From contig NZ_CP128477.1 in assembly GCF_030369675.1 (NCBI RefSeq), positions 620,001 through 684,000 on the forward strand: DNA of 64,000 nucleotides. The letters are read 5' to 3'. Shown here piece by piece: positions 17,872 through 27,726 of this stretch. Source of the DNA: Peteryoungia algae. Lineage in GTDB: Bacteria > Pseudomonadota > Alphaproteobacteria > Rhizobiales > Rhizobiaceae. Below the pieces are notes generated by a model. That model searched no databases and was not told where the DNA came from. It saw only the letters and a program-made list of their open reading frames with translations. A program made the position numbers and the translations under genes. Numbering within the stretch: position 1 is the stretch's first letter; each line of letters starts with the position of its first letter.

Positions 17872-17941
17872 CAGATTTCGCAAGAGAGGGGCTCGGTGAT
17901 GTCGGCGCCAACGGAACTGTGCCCCTCTCCAGGAAAATCTG
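17872..17941. repeat. Imperfect 21-bp inverted repeat
   Basis: CAGATTTCGCAAGAGAGGGGC (17872-17892) and its imperfect complement (17921-17941) enclose 28 nt and could form one hairpin. It belongs to a different repeat family from the CTCGGG palindromes. Beyond it, CCTCCCC and GGGGAGG (17986-18007) form another small hairpin before the DUF4145 stop. Confidence 0.6.
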
Positions 17942-18023
17942 AAGTTTAGGCGGCTTGCGCTGACCTCAAGCCTTCGATTTTCCGTCCTCCCCAGCATGCG
18001 GGGGAGGTGGGGCCCCTCAGATA

Positions 18024-18758
18024 CTATTCCGACGGACCCTTCCGGATGACTTCTTTCTCTTCAACACTTGCGGTTACGCGTGCTAATCTGTCTTGTCGCT
18101 TTTGGCGGGCGATGTACCAATCGTCGAACAAGTTTTCCACGAGACTGAGCAGCAGTTCTGCTTCATCCGGTTCGACATCGACGATCACGTTAATGTCTTT
18201 TTCCATATGAGCACCGATATTGCCAATCTTGCGGATCGCTTCAATGGCTTCGAAGCTCTCTTCAGATACGCCCTTGGGGGCATGTCCTTCATCGAATTGC
18301 TTCTTGAGGTCGTTGATTTCCTGATGGAGGGTCGGCTTTATAATGCCGCAAAAATCTCTAAGCATGCCTTGCAAGCAACGTCTTGCAAGGGTCGCTGACG
18401 CTTTCGGGCTCAGATTCGAAATCCGGCAAGCTTCGGAATAGTCATTGGCAATTGGCGCGGGAATACACTGTGGCAGCGCGCGCGCACGGCTCTCCGGCTT
18501 TATTGGTGCGGTTAGTGTCGCTCTACTAAGTATGTGGTCATGAGTGAGCTGGCTTTGAGTCAGGTTTCCATAAGAAACATCGATTGTTACGTTCTTGCAC
18601 GAGGTATTCGAGCATCCGATTGACGTGATCTTCACGCCAACACAGTTTCCATCGGCTGTATCTCCGACATAAAGGCGTACTGTGGAGGTGTCGAACTTGG
18701 CGCTGACCACGGTTTGATGATTTGAACAGTAAGGACACGTCCAGTTGAATTCATTCAT
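18024..18758 (-). CDS. DUF4145 protein with N-terminal zinc ribbon
   Basis: The 244-residue protein starts MNEFNWTCPYC and has a four-cysteine ribbon (CPYC, then CSNTSC about 40 residues later). The C-terminal part is a DUF4145 helical domain: SPKASATLARRCLQGMLRDF and IRKIGNIGAHMEKDINVI, ending in ELLLSLVENLFDDWY. DUF4145 occurs in restriction enzyme subunits and stand-alone accessory proteins of unknown role. GAGG lies about 8 nt before the ATG. Base composition is visibly lower in G+C than the neighbours, and the gene abuts the palindromic repeat patch, so recent transfer is likely. Confidence 0.82.
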   Translation of the reverse strand: MNEFNWTCPYCSNHQTVVSAKFDTSTVRLYVGDTADGNCVGVKITSIGCSNTSCKNVTIDVSYGNLTQSQLTHDHILSRATLTAPIKPESRARALPQCIPAPIANDYSEACRISNLSPKASATLARRCLQGMLRDFCGIIKPTLHQEINDLKKQFDEGHAPKGVSEESFEAIEAIRKIGNIGAHMEKDINVIVDVEPDEAELLLSLVENLFDDWYIARQKRQDRLARVTASVEEKEVIRKGPSE

Positions 18759-18831
18759 TGGCTAACCTCATCATCGTAACAAAAGGCCCGAGGTTTCCCC
18801 CGGGCCAAAGTCTCATTCAAATCTCAGCTAA

Positions 18832-21800
18832 TCAGCTGCATCCACTCGTGGCACCGCACGTGTCGCACTTCTCACACGTCCCATTCCGCACCATGGTGAA
18901 GTTCTGGCATTCCGAGCACATGTTGCCCGTATAGCCCTGCGCGATGGAGCGCATGCGGCGGGTGGCCTCAAGCTGCTTGGCATCCGCCTTGGCCTTGGCG
19001 GCCTCGTCGGCGGACGTGTCGGAGAAGAGGCCGTCGTCGGCGATCTCCTCGGCCAGTTCCACGGCGCGTTCCTCGTAGTCGCGCTTGAAGGACACGACTT
19101 CAGACGTTGCGATCGCGGTCGTCACTTCGAGCTTGCGGGCGGTGTTGCCGGCCGACGAGAAGGCGGTGACGGTCGAGGCCTTGGCGGGGGCTGATGTCGC
19201 GGCACCCTTGGGGTCGGCGCCAGACGCAGCAGGCGTATGGCTGGAGACGAGCGTCGGCTTGTAACCGCGAGTCAGACCCTTGGAGACGACATCCGCCTTG
19301 CCTTCCTTGACGCCACGGCCGAGTGCGGTCGTGGAGAAGTCCGACGTGTCGACATGCGCCAGATCGTTGCGACCGAGATAGGAGATCGCAAGTTCGCGGA
19401 AGACGTAGTCGAGGATCGACGTCGCATTCTTGATCGCGTCATTGCCGGTGACCATGCCGGCCGGCTCGAACTTGGTGAAGGTGAAGGCGTCGACATATTC
19501 CTCGAGCGGCACGCCATACTGCAGGCCGAGCGAGACGGAGATGGCGAAGTTGTTGATGAAGGCGCGCAGCGCCGAGCCTTCCTTGTTCATGTCGAGGAAG
19601 ATTTCGCCCAGACGCCCGTCGTCATATTCGCCGGTGCGCAGGAAGATGGTGTGACCACCGATCTTGGCCTTCTGGGTGTAACCCTTGCGGCGGGTCGGCA
19701 GCTTTTCCTGCTCGCGCACGACACGGTCGACGATGCGCTCGACGATGCGTTCCGTGATCGTGACGGCCTGGGCGGCCATCGGCTGGGCCAGCAGCTCCTC
19801 GACGCCGTCCTCGTCATCCTCGTCCTCGATCAGCGAGGCGTTGAGCGGCTGGGAAAGCTTCGAGCCGTCGCGGTAAAGCGCATTGGCCTTCAGTGCCAGC
19901 TTCCAGGACAGCATGTAGGCGGCACCGCAATCCTCGACGGTGGCTTCGTTCGGCATGTTGATCGTCTTGGAGATCGCACCCGAGATGAAGGGCTGGGCCG
20001 CCGCCATCATGCGGATGTGGGATTCGACCGAGAGATAACGCTTGCCGATCTTGCCGCAAGGATTGGCGCAATCGAAGACGGGCAGATGCTCCTTCTTGAG
20101 GAAGGGGGCGCCTTCCAGCGTCATCGCACCGCAGACATGGATGTTCGCAGCCTCGATGTCCTTCTTGGCGAAGCCCATGTGCTCGAGCAGGTTGAAGCTC
20201 ATGTCGGTGAGCTGCTCGTCGGAGACCCTGAGCGTCTCCTTCAGGAAGTCGGCGCCGAGCGTCCACTGGTTGAAGACGAACTTGATGTCGAAGGCGGCCT
20301 TCAGCGCGCCATTGACGGCTTCGATCTTCTCGTCGGTGAAGCCCTTGGCCTTCAGCGTCGAGGGATTGATGCCCGGGGCCTGGTTGAGATTGCCATGGCC
20401 GACGGCATAGGCGTCGATCTCGGCGATCTGGCTCTCCGAATAGCCGAGCGTGCGCAGTGCTTCCGGAACGGCCGCATTGATAATCTTGAAATAGCCGCCA
20501 CCGGCGAGCTTCTTGAACTTCACCAGCGCGAAGTCGGGCTCGATGCCGGTCGTGTCGCAGTCCATGACCAGACCGATCGTGCCGGTCGGCGCGATGACCG
20601 AGACCTGGGCATTGCGGTAGCCGTGCTTTTCGCCCAGTTCCAGCGCCTTGTCCCAGGCAGCCGTCGCATGGGTGATCAGATCGGGATCCGTGCAGTCGGC
20701 ATGGATGAGCGGAACCGGGTTGACCGACAGGCCCTCGTAACCGAAGGCGAGGCCCTGGGCGGCGCGGCGATGGTTGCGGATGACGCGCAGCATGTTGTCG
20801 CGGTTCGGCGCAAAGCCCGGGAAGGGGCCGAGTTCCGAGGCGATTTCGGCAGACGTCGCATAGGAGACGCCGGTCATGATGGCGGTCAGTGCACCGCAGA
20901 TGGCACGGCCTTCGGCGCTGTCATAGGGAATGCCGGACGACATCAGCAGGCCGCCGATGTTTGCGTAACCGAGGCCGAGCGTGCGGTATTCGTAGGAACG
21001 TTCGGCGATCTGGCGCGACGGGAACTGCGCCATCATCACGGAGACTTCGAGCACGACGGTCCACAGACGAACGGCATGTTCGTAATCGGCGATGTCGATG
21101 TTCTTGGTCGTCTGATCCTTGAACTGCAGCAGGTTCAGCGAGGCCAGGTTGCAGGCCGTGTCGTCGAGGAACATGTATTCCGAGCACGGGTTCGACGCGC
21201 GGATGGAGCCGGCAGCCGGGCAGGTGTGCCAGTCGTTCATCGTCGTGTTGAAATGCAGGCCGGGATCTGCCGATGCCCAGGCGGCATAGGAGATCTTTTC
21301 CCACAGGTCGCGGGCCTTCAAGGTCTTCATCACCTTGCCGTCCTTGCGGGCGGTGAGGTTCCAGTCGCCGTCATTTTCGACCGAGCGCAGGAAGTCGTCC
21401 TTCAGCGAGACGGAATTGTTCGAATTCTGGCCCGACACGGTGAGATAAGCTTCCGAATCCCAGTCGGTGTCATAGGTCTTGAATTCCAGATCCTTGTAGC
21501 CCTGCTGGGCGAACTGGATGACGCGCTTGATGTAGTTTTCCGGAACCTGATCCTTCTTCGCGGCCTTGATTTCGCGCTTGAGGGCTGGGTTCTCGTTCGG
21601 GTCGAAGCAGGCGCCGTTGTCGGCCTCGCAATTGACGCAGGCCTTCATGATCGCCTTCAGATGACGGGCGACGATCTTCGAGCCGGTGACGAGGGCTGCC
21701 ACCTTCTGCTCTTCCTTCACCTTCCAGTCGATATAGGCTTCGATGTCCGGATGGTCGATATCGACGACGACCATCTTGGCCGCACGACGGGTGGTGCCAC

Positions 21801-22611
21801 CCGACTTGATCGCGCCGGCAGCCCGGTCGCCGATCTTCAGGAAGGACATGAGACCAGACGAGCGACCGCCGCCCGAGAGCCGTTCGCCTTCGCCGCGCAG
21901 ATAAGAGAAGTTGGAGCCGGTGCCGGAGCCGTATTTGAACAGACGCGCTTCGCGGACCCAGAGGTCCATGATGCCGCCTTCGTTGACCAGGTCGTCCTCG
22001 ACGGACTGGATGAAGCAGGCATGCGGCTGCGGATGCTCATAGGACGACTTCGACTTCACCAGCTTGGCCGTGAAGGGGTCGACATAGAAATGTCCCTGGC
22101 CGGGGCCGTCGATGCCATAGGCCCAGTGCAGGCCGGTGTTGAACCACTGCGGCGAATTCGGCGCGACGCGCTGGGTGGCCAGCATATAGGCGAGCTCGTC
22201 CTTGAAGGCGGCAGCGTCTTCTTCAGAGGTGAAATACTTGCCCTTCCAGCCCCAATAGGTCCAGGTGCCGGCCAGGCGATCGAAGACCTGGCGAGCATCG
22301 GTTTCCGAGCCGTAGCGCTCGTTTTCGGGCAGGCTGGCCATGGCCTTCTCGTCGGCGACAGACCGCCAGAGGAAGGAGGGAACGTCGTTCTCCTCGACCT
22401 TCTTCAGGATCTTCGGCACGCCGGCCTTGCGGAAATATTTCTGGGCGAGAATGTCGGCCGCCACCTGGCTGAACTGTGCGGGCACGTCGATGTCGGCAAG
22501 ACGAAATACGATTGAGCCGTCGGGGTTCTTGATCTCGCTGATGGCCTTGCGGAACTCGATCTCCGCATAAGCGGACTGTCCCGGTTTGGTGAAGCGACGT
22601 TCAATGCGCAT
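18832..22611 (-). CDS. nrdJ: Class II cobalamin-dependent ribonucleoside-diphosphate reductase
   Basis: The 1259-residue protein is the long form of NrdJ, which reduces ribonucleotides using adenosylcobalamin in an oxygen-independent way. Recognisable parts are the N-terminal ribonucleotide-reductase segment, the active-site [20 protein letters not shown] with the N-x-C-x-E radical residues, LAPTGTIG-type phosphate loop ([16 protein letters not shown]), and a C-terminal cysteine-rich tail ([21 protein letters not shown]) that may serve as zinc ribbon and redox shuttle. It stands alone as a transcript. Two NrdR-box-like sequences lie about 125-170 bp upstream. No other ribonucleotide reductase gene is in the window. 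Confidence 0.96.
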   Translation of the reverse strand: MRIERRFTKPGQSAYAEIEFRKAISEIKNPDGSIVFRLADIDVPAQFSQVAADILAQKYFRKAGVPKILKKVEENDVPSFLWRSVADEKAMASLPENERYGSETDARQVFDRLAGTWTYWGWKGKYFTSEEDAAAFKDELAYMLATQRVAPNSPQWFNTGLHWAYGIDGPGQGHFYVDPFTAKLVKSKSSYEHPQPHACFIQSVEDDLVNEGGIMDLWVREARLFKYGSGTGSNFSYLRGEGERLSGGGRSSGLMSFLKIGDRAAGAIKSGGTTRRAAKMVVVDIDHPDIEAYIDWKVKEEQKVAALVTGSKIVARHLKAIMKACVNCEADNGACFDPNENPALKREIKAAKKDQVPENYIKRVIQFAQQGYKDLEFKTYDTDWDSEAYLTVSGQNSNNSVSLKDDFLRSVENDGDWNLTARKDGKVMKTLKARDLWEKISYAAWASADPGLHFNTTMNDWHTCPAAGSIRASNPCSEYMFLDDTACNLASLNLLQFKDQTTKNIDIADYEHAVRLWTVVLEVSVMMAQFPSRQIAERSYEYRTLGLGYANIGGLLMSSGIPYDSAEGRAICGALTAIMTGVSYATSAEIASELGPFPGFAPNRDNMLRVIRNHRRAAQGLAFGYEGLSVNPVPLIHADCTDPDLITHATAAWDKALELGEKHGYRNAQVSVIAPTGTIGLVMDCDTTGIEPDFALVKFKKLAGGGYFKIINAAVPEALRTLGYSESQIAEIDAYAVGHGNLNQAPGINPSTLKAKGFTDEKIEAVNGALKAAFDIKFVFNQWTLGADFLKETLRVSDEQLTDMSFNLLEHMGFAKKDIEAANIHVCGAMTLEGAPFLKKEHLPVFDCANPCGKIGKRYLSVESHIRMMAAAQPFISGAISKTINMPNEATVEDCGAAYMLSWKLALKANALYRDGSKLSQPLNASLIEDEDDEDGVEELLAQPMAAQAVTITERIVERIVDRVVREQEKLPTRRKGYTQKAKIGGHTIFLRTGEYDDGRLGEIFLDMNKEGSALRAFINNFAISVSLGLQYGVPLEEYVDAFTFTKFEPAGMVTGNDAIKNATSILDYVFRELAISYLGRNDLAHVDTSDFSTTALGRGVKEGKADVVSKGLTRGYKPTLVSSHTPAASGADPKGAATSAPAKASTVTAFSSAGNTARKLEVTTAIATSEVVSFKRDYEERAVELAEEIADDGLFSDTSADEAAKAKADAKQLEATRRMRSIAQGYTGNMCSECQNFTMVRNGTCEKCDTCGATSGCS

Positions 22612-22735
22612 CTGCCTGTGTCCCTCGATCTAGGGCGCCGAAAACCCGGCGCGTAAAATTGCGTAACGCCTGCACGCAGAACCGCGCAGCCGCCGACTTG
22701 CTTATCCTTCAGGTGATTCATCCGGAGATGATTGC

Positions 22736-22782
22736 ACCCTCTATATTGTGGTGATGGTGGCTGCAAATACTAAATATAGTTT
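22736..22782. promoter_or_regulatory. Candidate tandem NrdR boxes of nrdJ
   Basis: Box 1 (22736-22751, ACCCTCTATATTGTGG) and box 2 (22767-22782, ATACTAAATATAGTTT) each match about 13 of 16 positions of the published NrdR palindrome (ACACWATATATWGTGT type). Their starts are 31 bp apart, about three helical turns, the spacing known for NrdR pairs. NrdR represses ribonucleotide reductase operons in response to ATP/dATP. Confidence 0.65.
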
Positions 22783-23011
22783 TACCACACAAATGCCGCC
22801 AGGCCCAAATACCCCGCCGGGCGGTCAAAAATCGCACGATTTTCCTCTCGCAGGCGACGTCGTCAAAACGTCGTTCCACATCCAAGAAAGCCGCTACAAT
22901 GTTTGATGAAACCCGGCCTCGTTCATGCCCGGTCCAGTCGCCGCCGCAACAGGGTCCATTAACATCGTCCTCACTGATTCCGTCAAGGGGTGGTCTTTGA
23001 AGGAAATGTTA

Positions 23012-23027
23012 ACGCTATATGTTGTGG
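23012..23027. promoter_or_regulatory. Single NrdR-box-like sequence
   Basis: ACGCTATATGTTGTGG matches about 14 of 16 consensus positions but has no partner at helical spacing, and lies about 230 bp from the proximal pair. It may be chance or a distal site. Confidence 0.35.
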
Positions 23028-23035
23028 TGTTAGAT

Positions 23036-23044
23036 TGTGGATAA
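23036..23044. promoter_or_regulatory. Perfect DnaA box
   Basis: TGTGGATAA is the complement of the consensus TTATCCACA. It is single and not in an origin context, so a role as a regulatory DnaA site is possible but weakly supported. Confidence 0.35.
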
Positions 23045-23454
23045 CGGGCAAAAGAGCGAAGTCACGGGAATGACACGGCTTTCTCGGACGGTGTTACGTG
23101 TGCGGCAGCGGATGTGATGCAGAGTGTGAATTATCCCTGGGTAGATTTCGTGCCGACACGGGCCGTTTTCGCCGACTTTGATGCGTCGAAGACACGCCGC
23201 CACAAGATTTAGGGGGCGATGCCAAAAATCTGGGGATGAGTCGCGCGTCAAATCTGCTTGACACAATTGCCGGACCGGAGGTGCTGCGGCCCGGCCAGCG
23301 GGTTTGCCGTTGCAGTGCACAAATTCGTGGCTTTTTTCAACGAAATCGCAACATGTCGCGATTACGACAAGGGAAGAACAGTATGGAATGAACTCCATGC
23401 CCGGCCGCGACAGGCCGCCTGCCAGGAGGGCGGGTCGCGCGGAGTGAGCTTTCC

Positions 23455-25365
23455 ATGTCTATTGCCAATCTGTCCATTTTGAAGAAAGTCAGTCTCGTCG
23501 TCGTCCTGATGGGCGTCGCTGCTGCGGCGATTGCGGCGGTCGGTGCAAGCGGCCTGTCCTCCCTGGGCTCTGCCCTCAAGGATACCGGTGCACGCGAAGA
23601 GGTCGCCCGTGAGGCCATGGACCTGCGTGTCGACATCATCGCGATTTCCCGCATGACCTACCAGCTGGCGCTTGCGCCGGAAAAGGCCGCCGATTTTGCC
23701 GCCGAGACTGACAAGCGCGCGGCCGAAATGCTCGCCCGCCTGCCGAAGATCGCGACCACGGCCAGCCCGGCCGAGGCGCAGATCCTCGACCGCACCAGGA
23801 CCGCGCTCGATGCCTATTTCAATCAGATCCGCGCCATGGTGGCCGTTGCCGCCACGCCTGCCGGCCAGGACCTCGCAGCCATGAAGGCCGAGCTCGACAA
23901 GGCGCTCGAGGCTCAGAAGACGGTGACGTCGGTGGTCAAGGAGTATTCGACCTCGTCTGCCGAAAGCCTGAAGGCTTCGCGTGAAGATGCGCTGGCCGCT
24001 TCCGGCTTCACAATGCTGGTGCAGATCATCACCGCCGGCGTGTGCATCGTCGCAGGCGTTGCGATCAGCTTCCTGCTGGCCCGTCGCGGTATCGTCAATC
24101 CGATCCGCAGCCTGACGGCCGTCATGACCGAAATGGCCTCCGGCAAGGTCGGCGACGCGATTGACGGCACCGAGCGCCGGGATGAAATCGGCGAGATGGC
24201 GCGCGCGCTCGAAGTCTTCCGCACCAATGAAGCGCAGATGCGCGCCATGGAAGCGCAGGAAGCGGCTCTGCACGCCCAGAGCAAGGATCTGCAGACCTCG
24301 ATCAGCGACATCGTGGCGGCAGCAGCAGCCGGCGACTTCTCCAAGCGTATTTCCAAGACCTATGACGACGCCGATCTGCAGCGCTTCGCGGGCTCGGTCA
24401 ACGAGCTGGTCGAAAGCGTCGACCGCGGCGTGAGCGAAGTCCGCCGCGTCATCGCAGCACTTGCCGATGCCGACCTGACCCATGACATGGACGGCCAGTT
24501 CCAGGGCGCCTTTGCCGAACTGCAGGGCAACGTCAACCAGACCATGGCGGTGCTTCGCCAGACCATGCAGAACATTCTGACGGCCGCCGGCACGATCACC
24601 GGCAATTCCGGCGAACTCTCGTCGGCCGCCAACCAGCTCGCCCGCCGCACGGAGCAGCAGGCAGCCTCGCTGGAAGAGACCGCTGCAGCCCTCGAGGAGA
24701 TCACCACCACGGTCAAGACCTCCACCCAGCGCGCCAAGGAAGCCTCGCACATGGTCGACGAGACCAAGTCGAGCGCTGGCAAGTCGGGCGATATCGTCCG
24801 CAACGCGATCGACGCCATGGGCCGGATCGAGCAGTCCTCGCAGAAGATCAGTCAGATCATCTCGGTCATCGACGAAATCGCCTTCCAGACCAATCTCCTG
24901 GCGCTGAATGCCGGCGTCGAGGCCGCCCGTGCCGGTGAAGCCGGCCGTGGTTTCGCCGTTGTCGCCCAGGAAGTGCGTGAACTGGCCCAGCGCTCGGCCA
25001 ATGCCGCAAAGGAGATCAAGACGCTGATCCACACCTCGGCCGAGGAAGTGAAGGGCGGCGTGTCGCTCGTGCTTTCCACCGGCGAGGCGCTGAAGGAGAT
25101 CGAATCGCTGGTCAACCGCGTCAACGACCACGTCGTGACGATCGCCCGCGCAGCCGAAGAACAGTCGGCAGCCCTCGGCGAGATCAACACCTCGGTCAAT
25201 CACATGGACCAGATGACCCAGCAGAACGCCGCCATGGTCGAAGAAACCACGGCTGCCAGCCAGGTTCTCGCCGGCGAAGCCCGCCAGCTGCAGGCGCAGC
25301 TCGCCCGCTTCAAGCTGGAAGGCGGCGCGTCCGCTGGCAGCGCAGGTTACCGCGCGGCGGCCTGA
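23455..25365 (+). CDS. Methyl-accepting chemotaxis protein
   Basis: The 636-residue receptor has TM1 (about 8-30), a periplasmic helical sensor (about 31-185), TM2 (about 186-207) and two HAMP segments (about 209-262 and 290-345). The coiled-coil signalling domain contains the hairpin tip IDEIAFQTNLLALNAGVEAARAGEAGRGF (shown here only as family recognition) near residues 472-500. It should signal to CheA/CheW at the cell pole; the ligand is unknown. There is no C-terminal CheR-docking pentapeptide (it ends YRAAA). GGAGTGA lies 8 nt before ATG 23455. No chemotaxis gene is nearby, so it is an orphan receptor. Confidence 0.95.
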   Translation: MSIANLSILKKVSLVVVLMGVAAAAIAAVGASGLSSLGSALKDTGAREEVAREAMDLRVDIIAISRMTYQLALAPEKAADFAAETDKRAAEMLARLPKIATTASPAEAQILDRTRTALDAYFNQIRAMVAVAATPAGQDLAAMKAELDKALEAQKTVTSVVKEYSTSSAESLKASREDALAASGFTMLVQIITAGVCIVAGVAISFLLARRGIVNPIRSLTAVMTEMASGKVGDAIDGTERRDEIGEMARALEVFRTNEAQMRAMEAQEAALHAQSKDLQTSISDIVAAAAAGDFSKRISKTYDDADLQRFAGSVNELVESVDRGVSEVRRVIAALADADLTHDMDGQFQGAFAELQGNVNQTMAVLRQTMQNILTAAGTITGNSGELSSAANQLARRTEQQAASLEETAAALEEITTTVKTSTQRAKEASHMVDETKSSAGKSGDIVRNAIDAMGRIEQSSQKISQIISVIDEIAFQTNLLALNAGVEAARAGEAGRGFAVVAQEVRELAQRSANAAKEIKTLIHTSAEEVKGGVSLVLSTGEALKEIESLVNRVNDHVVTIARAAEEQSAALGEINTSVNHMDQMTQQNAAMVEETTAASQVLAGEARQLQAQLARFKLEGGASAGSAGYRAAA

Positions 25366-25398
25366 GGCTTGTCACTAATTCGCTAATTCGCGAAAAGC

Positions 25399-25430
25399 AG
25401 AAGCGTCACACCCGTGTGGCGCTTCTTTCG
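25399..25430 (+). terminator. Rho-independent terminator of the chemoreceptor gene
   Basis: A 13-bp stem (AGAAGCGTCACAC / GTGTGGCGCTTCT, one T-G pair) with a 2-nt loop is followed by TT-C-G-TTT. Confidence 0.75.
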
Positions 25431-25537
25431 TTTGTGCGATGGAAAGGGCAGGATGGCCGGGCATTGGACTTAGCGTCGGCCTTGTTCCGTCTGGCCGGCT
25501 GGCGTGCGTAGTCGTCGGATGGAGGAGATACGAGATC

Positions 25538-26167
25538 ATGCATCTGTTGTTGTTGGGCGCTACCGGACTTGTCGGCAGCCATGTTCTCGAGGCGGCGCTC
25601 GCCGATCCGCGGATCACTGCGGTGACCGCCCCGACCCGGCGACCGCTGCCGTCGCGGCCGGGGCTGTCGGCGCCGGTCCTGGATTTCGACTCGCTTCCGC
25701 AGGATCCCGCAGTCTGGACTGTCGATGCTGTAATCTGCGCGCTCGGCACGACCATCAAGACAGCCGGATCGCGTGAGCGCTTCCATCGGGTGGACCATGA
25801 CATTCCGCTCGAGATCGCCAGACTTGCGAAGGCCCATGGCGCCCGGACCTTCGTGCTCAATTCGGCGAAAGGTGCAGATGTGAAATCGTTGTTCTTCTAC
25901 AGTCGGGTAAAAGGCGAGACCGAACAGGATATTCTGGCGCTGGGGTTCGATCGCACGGTCCTGGTGCGACCCGGCCTGATCGACGGCCCTCGTCCCGAGC
26001 CGCGCCCCGTGGAGAAATGGGCGGGCAAAGTGCTTTCCGTGTTGGGGCCGCTTCTGCCTTCGTCGATGAAGGCGAACCCACCTGAAGCGATCGCCCGCGC
26101 CATGCTCGCCGCCGCCGCATCAACGGCGCCGGGCGTGACAATCGTGCCGTCGCAGGATCTGCACTGA
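25538..26167 (+). CDS. NAD(P)-binding Rossmann protein (atypical SDR)
   Basis: The 209-residue protein starts MHLLLLGATGLVGSHVLEAA, the GxxGxxG nucleotide loop of atypical short-chain dehydrogenases. Later features are VICALGTTIKTAGS, the FYSRVKGETEQDI segment (Y-x-x-x-K like) and LVRPGLIDGPR. It resembles HTATIP2/YbjT-type oxidoreductases. GGAGGAG is 10 nt before ATG 25538, and the longer open frame upstream is not protein-like. The substrate is unknown. Confidence 0.82.
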   Translation: MHLLLLGATGLVGSHVLEAALADPRITAVTAPTRRPLPSRPGLSAPVLDFDSLPQDPAVWTVDAVICALGTTIKTAGSRERFHRVDHDIPLEIARLAKAHGARTFVLNSAKGADVKSLFFYSRVKGETEQDILALGFDRTVLVRPGLIDGPRPEPRPVEKWAGKVLSVLGPLLPSSMKANPPEAIARAMLAAAASTAPGVTIVPSQDLH

Positions 26168-26201
26168 CGGCCGCCGAACCCATTGGCGACCGTCTGTCGG
26201 T

Positions 26202-27029
26202 TCAGCTTGCACGACCAAGCGGAAGCTCTCGGCGGATGTCGCCAACCTCGGGCACGTTGATGCGGCGGTAGCGCGCCTCCACAAAATTGTAGATGCCGAA
26301 GGCCGCAAGACCAACCGCGACGATGGCGTAGATGACGCCGCCGAAGGGAAGGCGCTGGACCCAGGCCAGCGCATCGGCCATCCCGCCCGCCTGATCGGGA
26401 TCGACGGTGAAGGCTGCGTAGAGGAAAAACACACCGATTATGCCGAAGACCGCGCCGCGAGCGACCAGGCCATAGATCGAAATCAGGACGGCGGGGGTGT
26501 TTTTGTCTGCATCCAGCGCCAGATAGCGCCCGAATTTGCGCCTGATGCCCTTCAATGCGGTGATGATGCCGCCGATGACGAAGCCCAGGCCGATGAGACC
26601 GGCAATATAGCGGCCAAAAGGCTGGGCCATAACCCAGGCGGCCAGCCCCTCTTCGCCACCGGATCCGCCGCCGCTCGACATGTGCAAGGCCATCGTCAGG
26701 CTGGTAAGGGCAAGGCCCGCATAGGTGATGGCGCTGCCGAAGAGGGCTGCACGGATTACATAGCCCTTCAGGTCATCATCCTGGCCATCGGCATTGGCGA
26801 GCGATTGGGCAAGTCTCCAGATGACGAAGCCGGCAAGCCCCAGTCCGATCAACCCGATCCAGATCCGCCCGAACGGTTGCTGCAGGATTGCAGTCAGTGC
26901 AGACTGGGTGTCCGGTCTGCCGCCGGCAACGCTGGAAAACAGGGCAAGCGCCGCAATCAGCAGGAAGACAACGCCGCGCGCGCCGTAGCCCGCACGTGCC
27001 AGCAAGTGAAATTTTGACCGCGTGTTCAT
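26202..27029 (-). CDS. DUF1206 membrane protein
   Basis: The 275-residue protein has three repeats of two membrane helices, each starting with an A-R-x-G-Y/V-x-A-R-G-like phrase (RAGYGARGVVFLL, then ALFGSAITYAGLAL, then GLVARGAVFGIIGVFF) and separated by QPFGR-type turns. This is the DUF1206 pattern; no biochemical role is known. GAGGG lies about 6 nt before ATG 27029. It diverges from a gene for a small membrane protein. Confidence 0.85.
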   Translation of the reverse strand: MNTRSKFHLLARAGYGARGVVFLLIAALALFSSVAGGRPDTQSALTAILQQPFGRIWIGLIGLGLAGFVIWRLAQSLANADGQDDDLKGYVIRAALFGSAITYAGLALTSLTMALHMSSGGGSGGEEGLAAWVMAQPFGRYIAGLIGLGFVIGGIITALKGIRRKFGRYLALDADKNTPAVLISIYGLVARGAVFGIIGVFFLYAAFTVDPDQAGGMADALAWVQRLPFGGVIYAIVAVGLAAFGIYNFVEARYRRINVPEVGDIRRELPLGRAS

Positions 27030-27151
27030 GGGAACCCTCTCTTGATACCAAGGGAGAACGGAAGCCACGCCCACCGGGTTCCGTCGAATAAGCGCCTCGT
27101 ACGGAACCTCCGGGGCAGGGCGATGTTCTGTCGATGCCAAGGGAGAAGGCC

Positions 27152-27310
27152 ATGGAAGACGAACGCACCAAGCATGACGGAGACCGGAACACCGGCTATC
27201 GGGACAAGGATCATCCGGGCCCCCGAAGTGGCAGTGTGCTGTCCTGGTGGTCCCTGGCGATCGTCACGGTCTTTCTGGTGTTCATCGTCGGTGGCCTATT
27301 GATGATGTGA
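27152..27310 (+). CDS. Small single-span membrane protein, 52 aa
   Basis: A short gene with AAGGGAGA upstream encodes MEDERTKHDGDRNTGYRD..., a very hydrophilic charged head of about 29 residues, then one membrane helix (about 31-50, SWWSLAIVTVFLVFIVGGL) and MM at the end. Good codon pattern and ribosome-binding site support it despite its size. It lies between the DUF1206 gene and the ArsR operon. Function unknown. Confidence 0.7.
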   Translation: MEDERTKHDGDRNTGYRDKDHPGPRSGSVLSWWSLAIVTVFLVFIVGGLLMM

Positions 27311-27317
27311 CGAAATA

Positions 27318-27374
27318 GTCAACCATGTGGTTGACAATCGACGCATCGCGATAGATATTCAACCACATGGTTGA
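27318..27374 (+). promoter_or_regulatory. Promoter with two ArsR-type operators
   Basis: Two near-identical palindromes, GTCAACCA-TG-TGGTTGAC (27318-27335) and TCAACCA-CA-TGGTTGA (27359-27374), lie about 40 bp apart. The right arm of the first overlaps a perfect -35 TTGACA (27331-27336). A GATATT -10 (27354-27359) follows after 17 bp, abutting the second palindrome, which covers the start codon. Transcription should start near 27366, giving a leaderless message. The arrangement fits autorepression by the ArsR-family product. Confidence 0.75.
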
Positions 27375-27726
27375 GCAAACGGACACAATCCTCGATACAA
27401 TTTTTCACGCATTGGGCGACCGAACCCGTCGTCAGATGCTCTTCGACCTATCGCAGGGCGCACGCAGCGTCGGCGAACTGGCGGAACCCCATACCATGTC
27501 ACTGGCGGCCGCATCCAAGCACGTGAAGGTGCTGGAAGGGGCGGGGCTCGTGCGGCGGGAAATCAGGGGACGAACCCATCTCTGCCACCTGGATCCGGGG
27601 CCGCTATCCGGCGCTCACCGGTGGCTGAGCACCTATGAGCACTTCTGGACCGGCCGGCTGGACGTTCTCGAACGGCTCCTCCAAGCGGAGGACGCCGCAT
27701 CTCCCAACAACAAGGATGGAGAATGA
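27367..27726 (+). CDS. ArsR-family regulator of SRPBCC operon
   Basis: The 119-residue winged-helix protein has DTIFHALGDRTRRQMLFDLS, a recognition helix in MSLAAASKHVKVLEGAGLV and the wing RREIRGRTHLCHLD. It lacks clustered metal-binding cysteines, so it is probably not a metal sensor. Start ATG lies inside operator 2 without a Shine-Dalgarno. The stop overlaps the next start (ATGA), so the two proteins form one operon. This ArsR-AHSA1 pairing is common in proteobacteria. Confidence 0.92.
   Translation: MVEQTDTILDTIFHALGDRTRRQMLFDLSQGARSVGELAEPHTMSLAAASKHVKVLEGAGLVRREIRGRTHLCHLDPGPLSGAHRWLSTYEHFWTGRLDVLERLLQAEDAASPNNKDGE

Larger units (their letters stand above)
22612..23454. other. Long intergenic interval upstream of nrdJ and mcp
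   Basis: This gap of about 840 bp separates the divergent nrdJ and chemoreceptor genes. It holds the paired NrdR-like boxes (22736-22782), a third NrdR-like sequence (23012-23027), a perfect DnaA box TGTGGATAA (23036-23044) and a -35-like TTGACA near 23259. No gene with credible composition or start was found. No cobalamin riboswitch was recognised. Confidence 0.6.

Noticed and set aside
19237..22515. 1092-codon open frame opposite nrdJ
   Set aside because: Antisense shadow of nrdJ with no domain recognisable and no ribosome-binding site.
22612..22735. Cobalamin riboswitch upstream of nrdJ
   Set aside because: No B12-box-like element was seen; NrdR boxes explain the control better.
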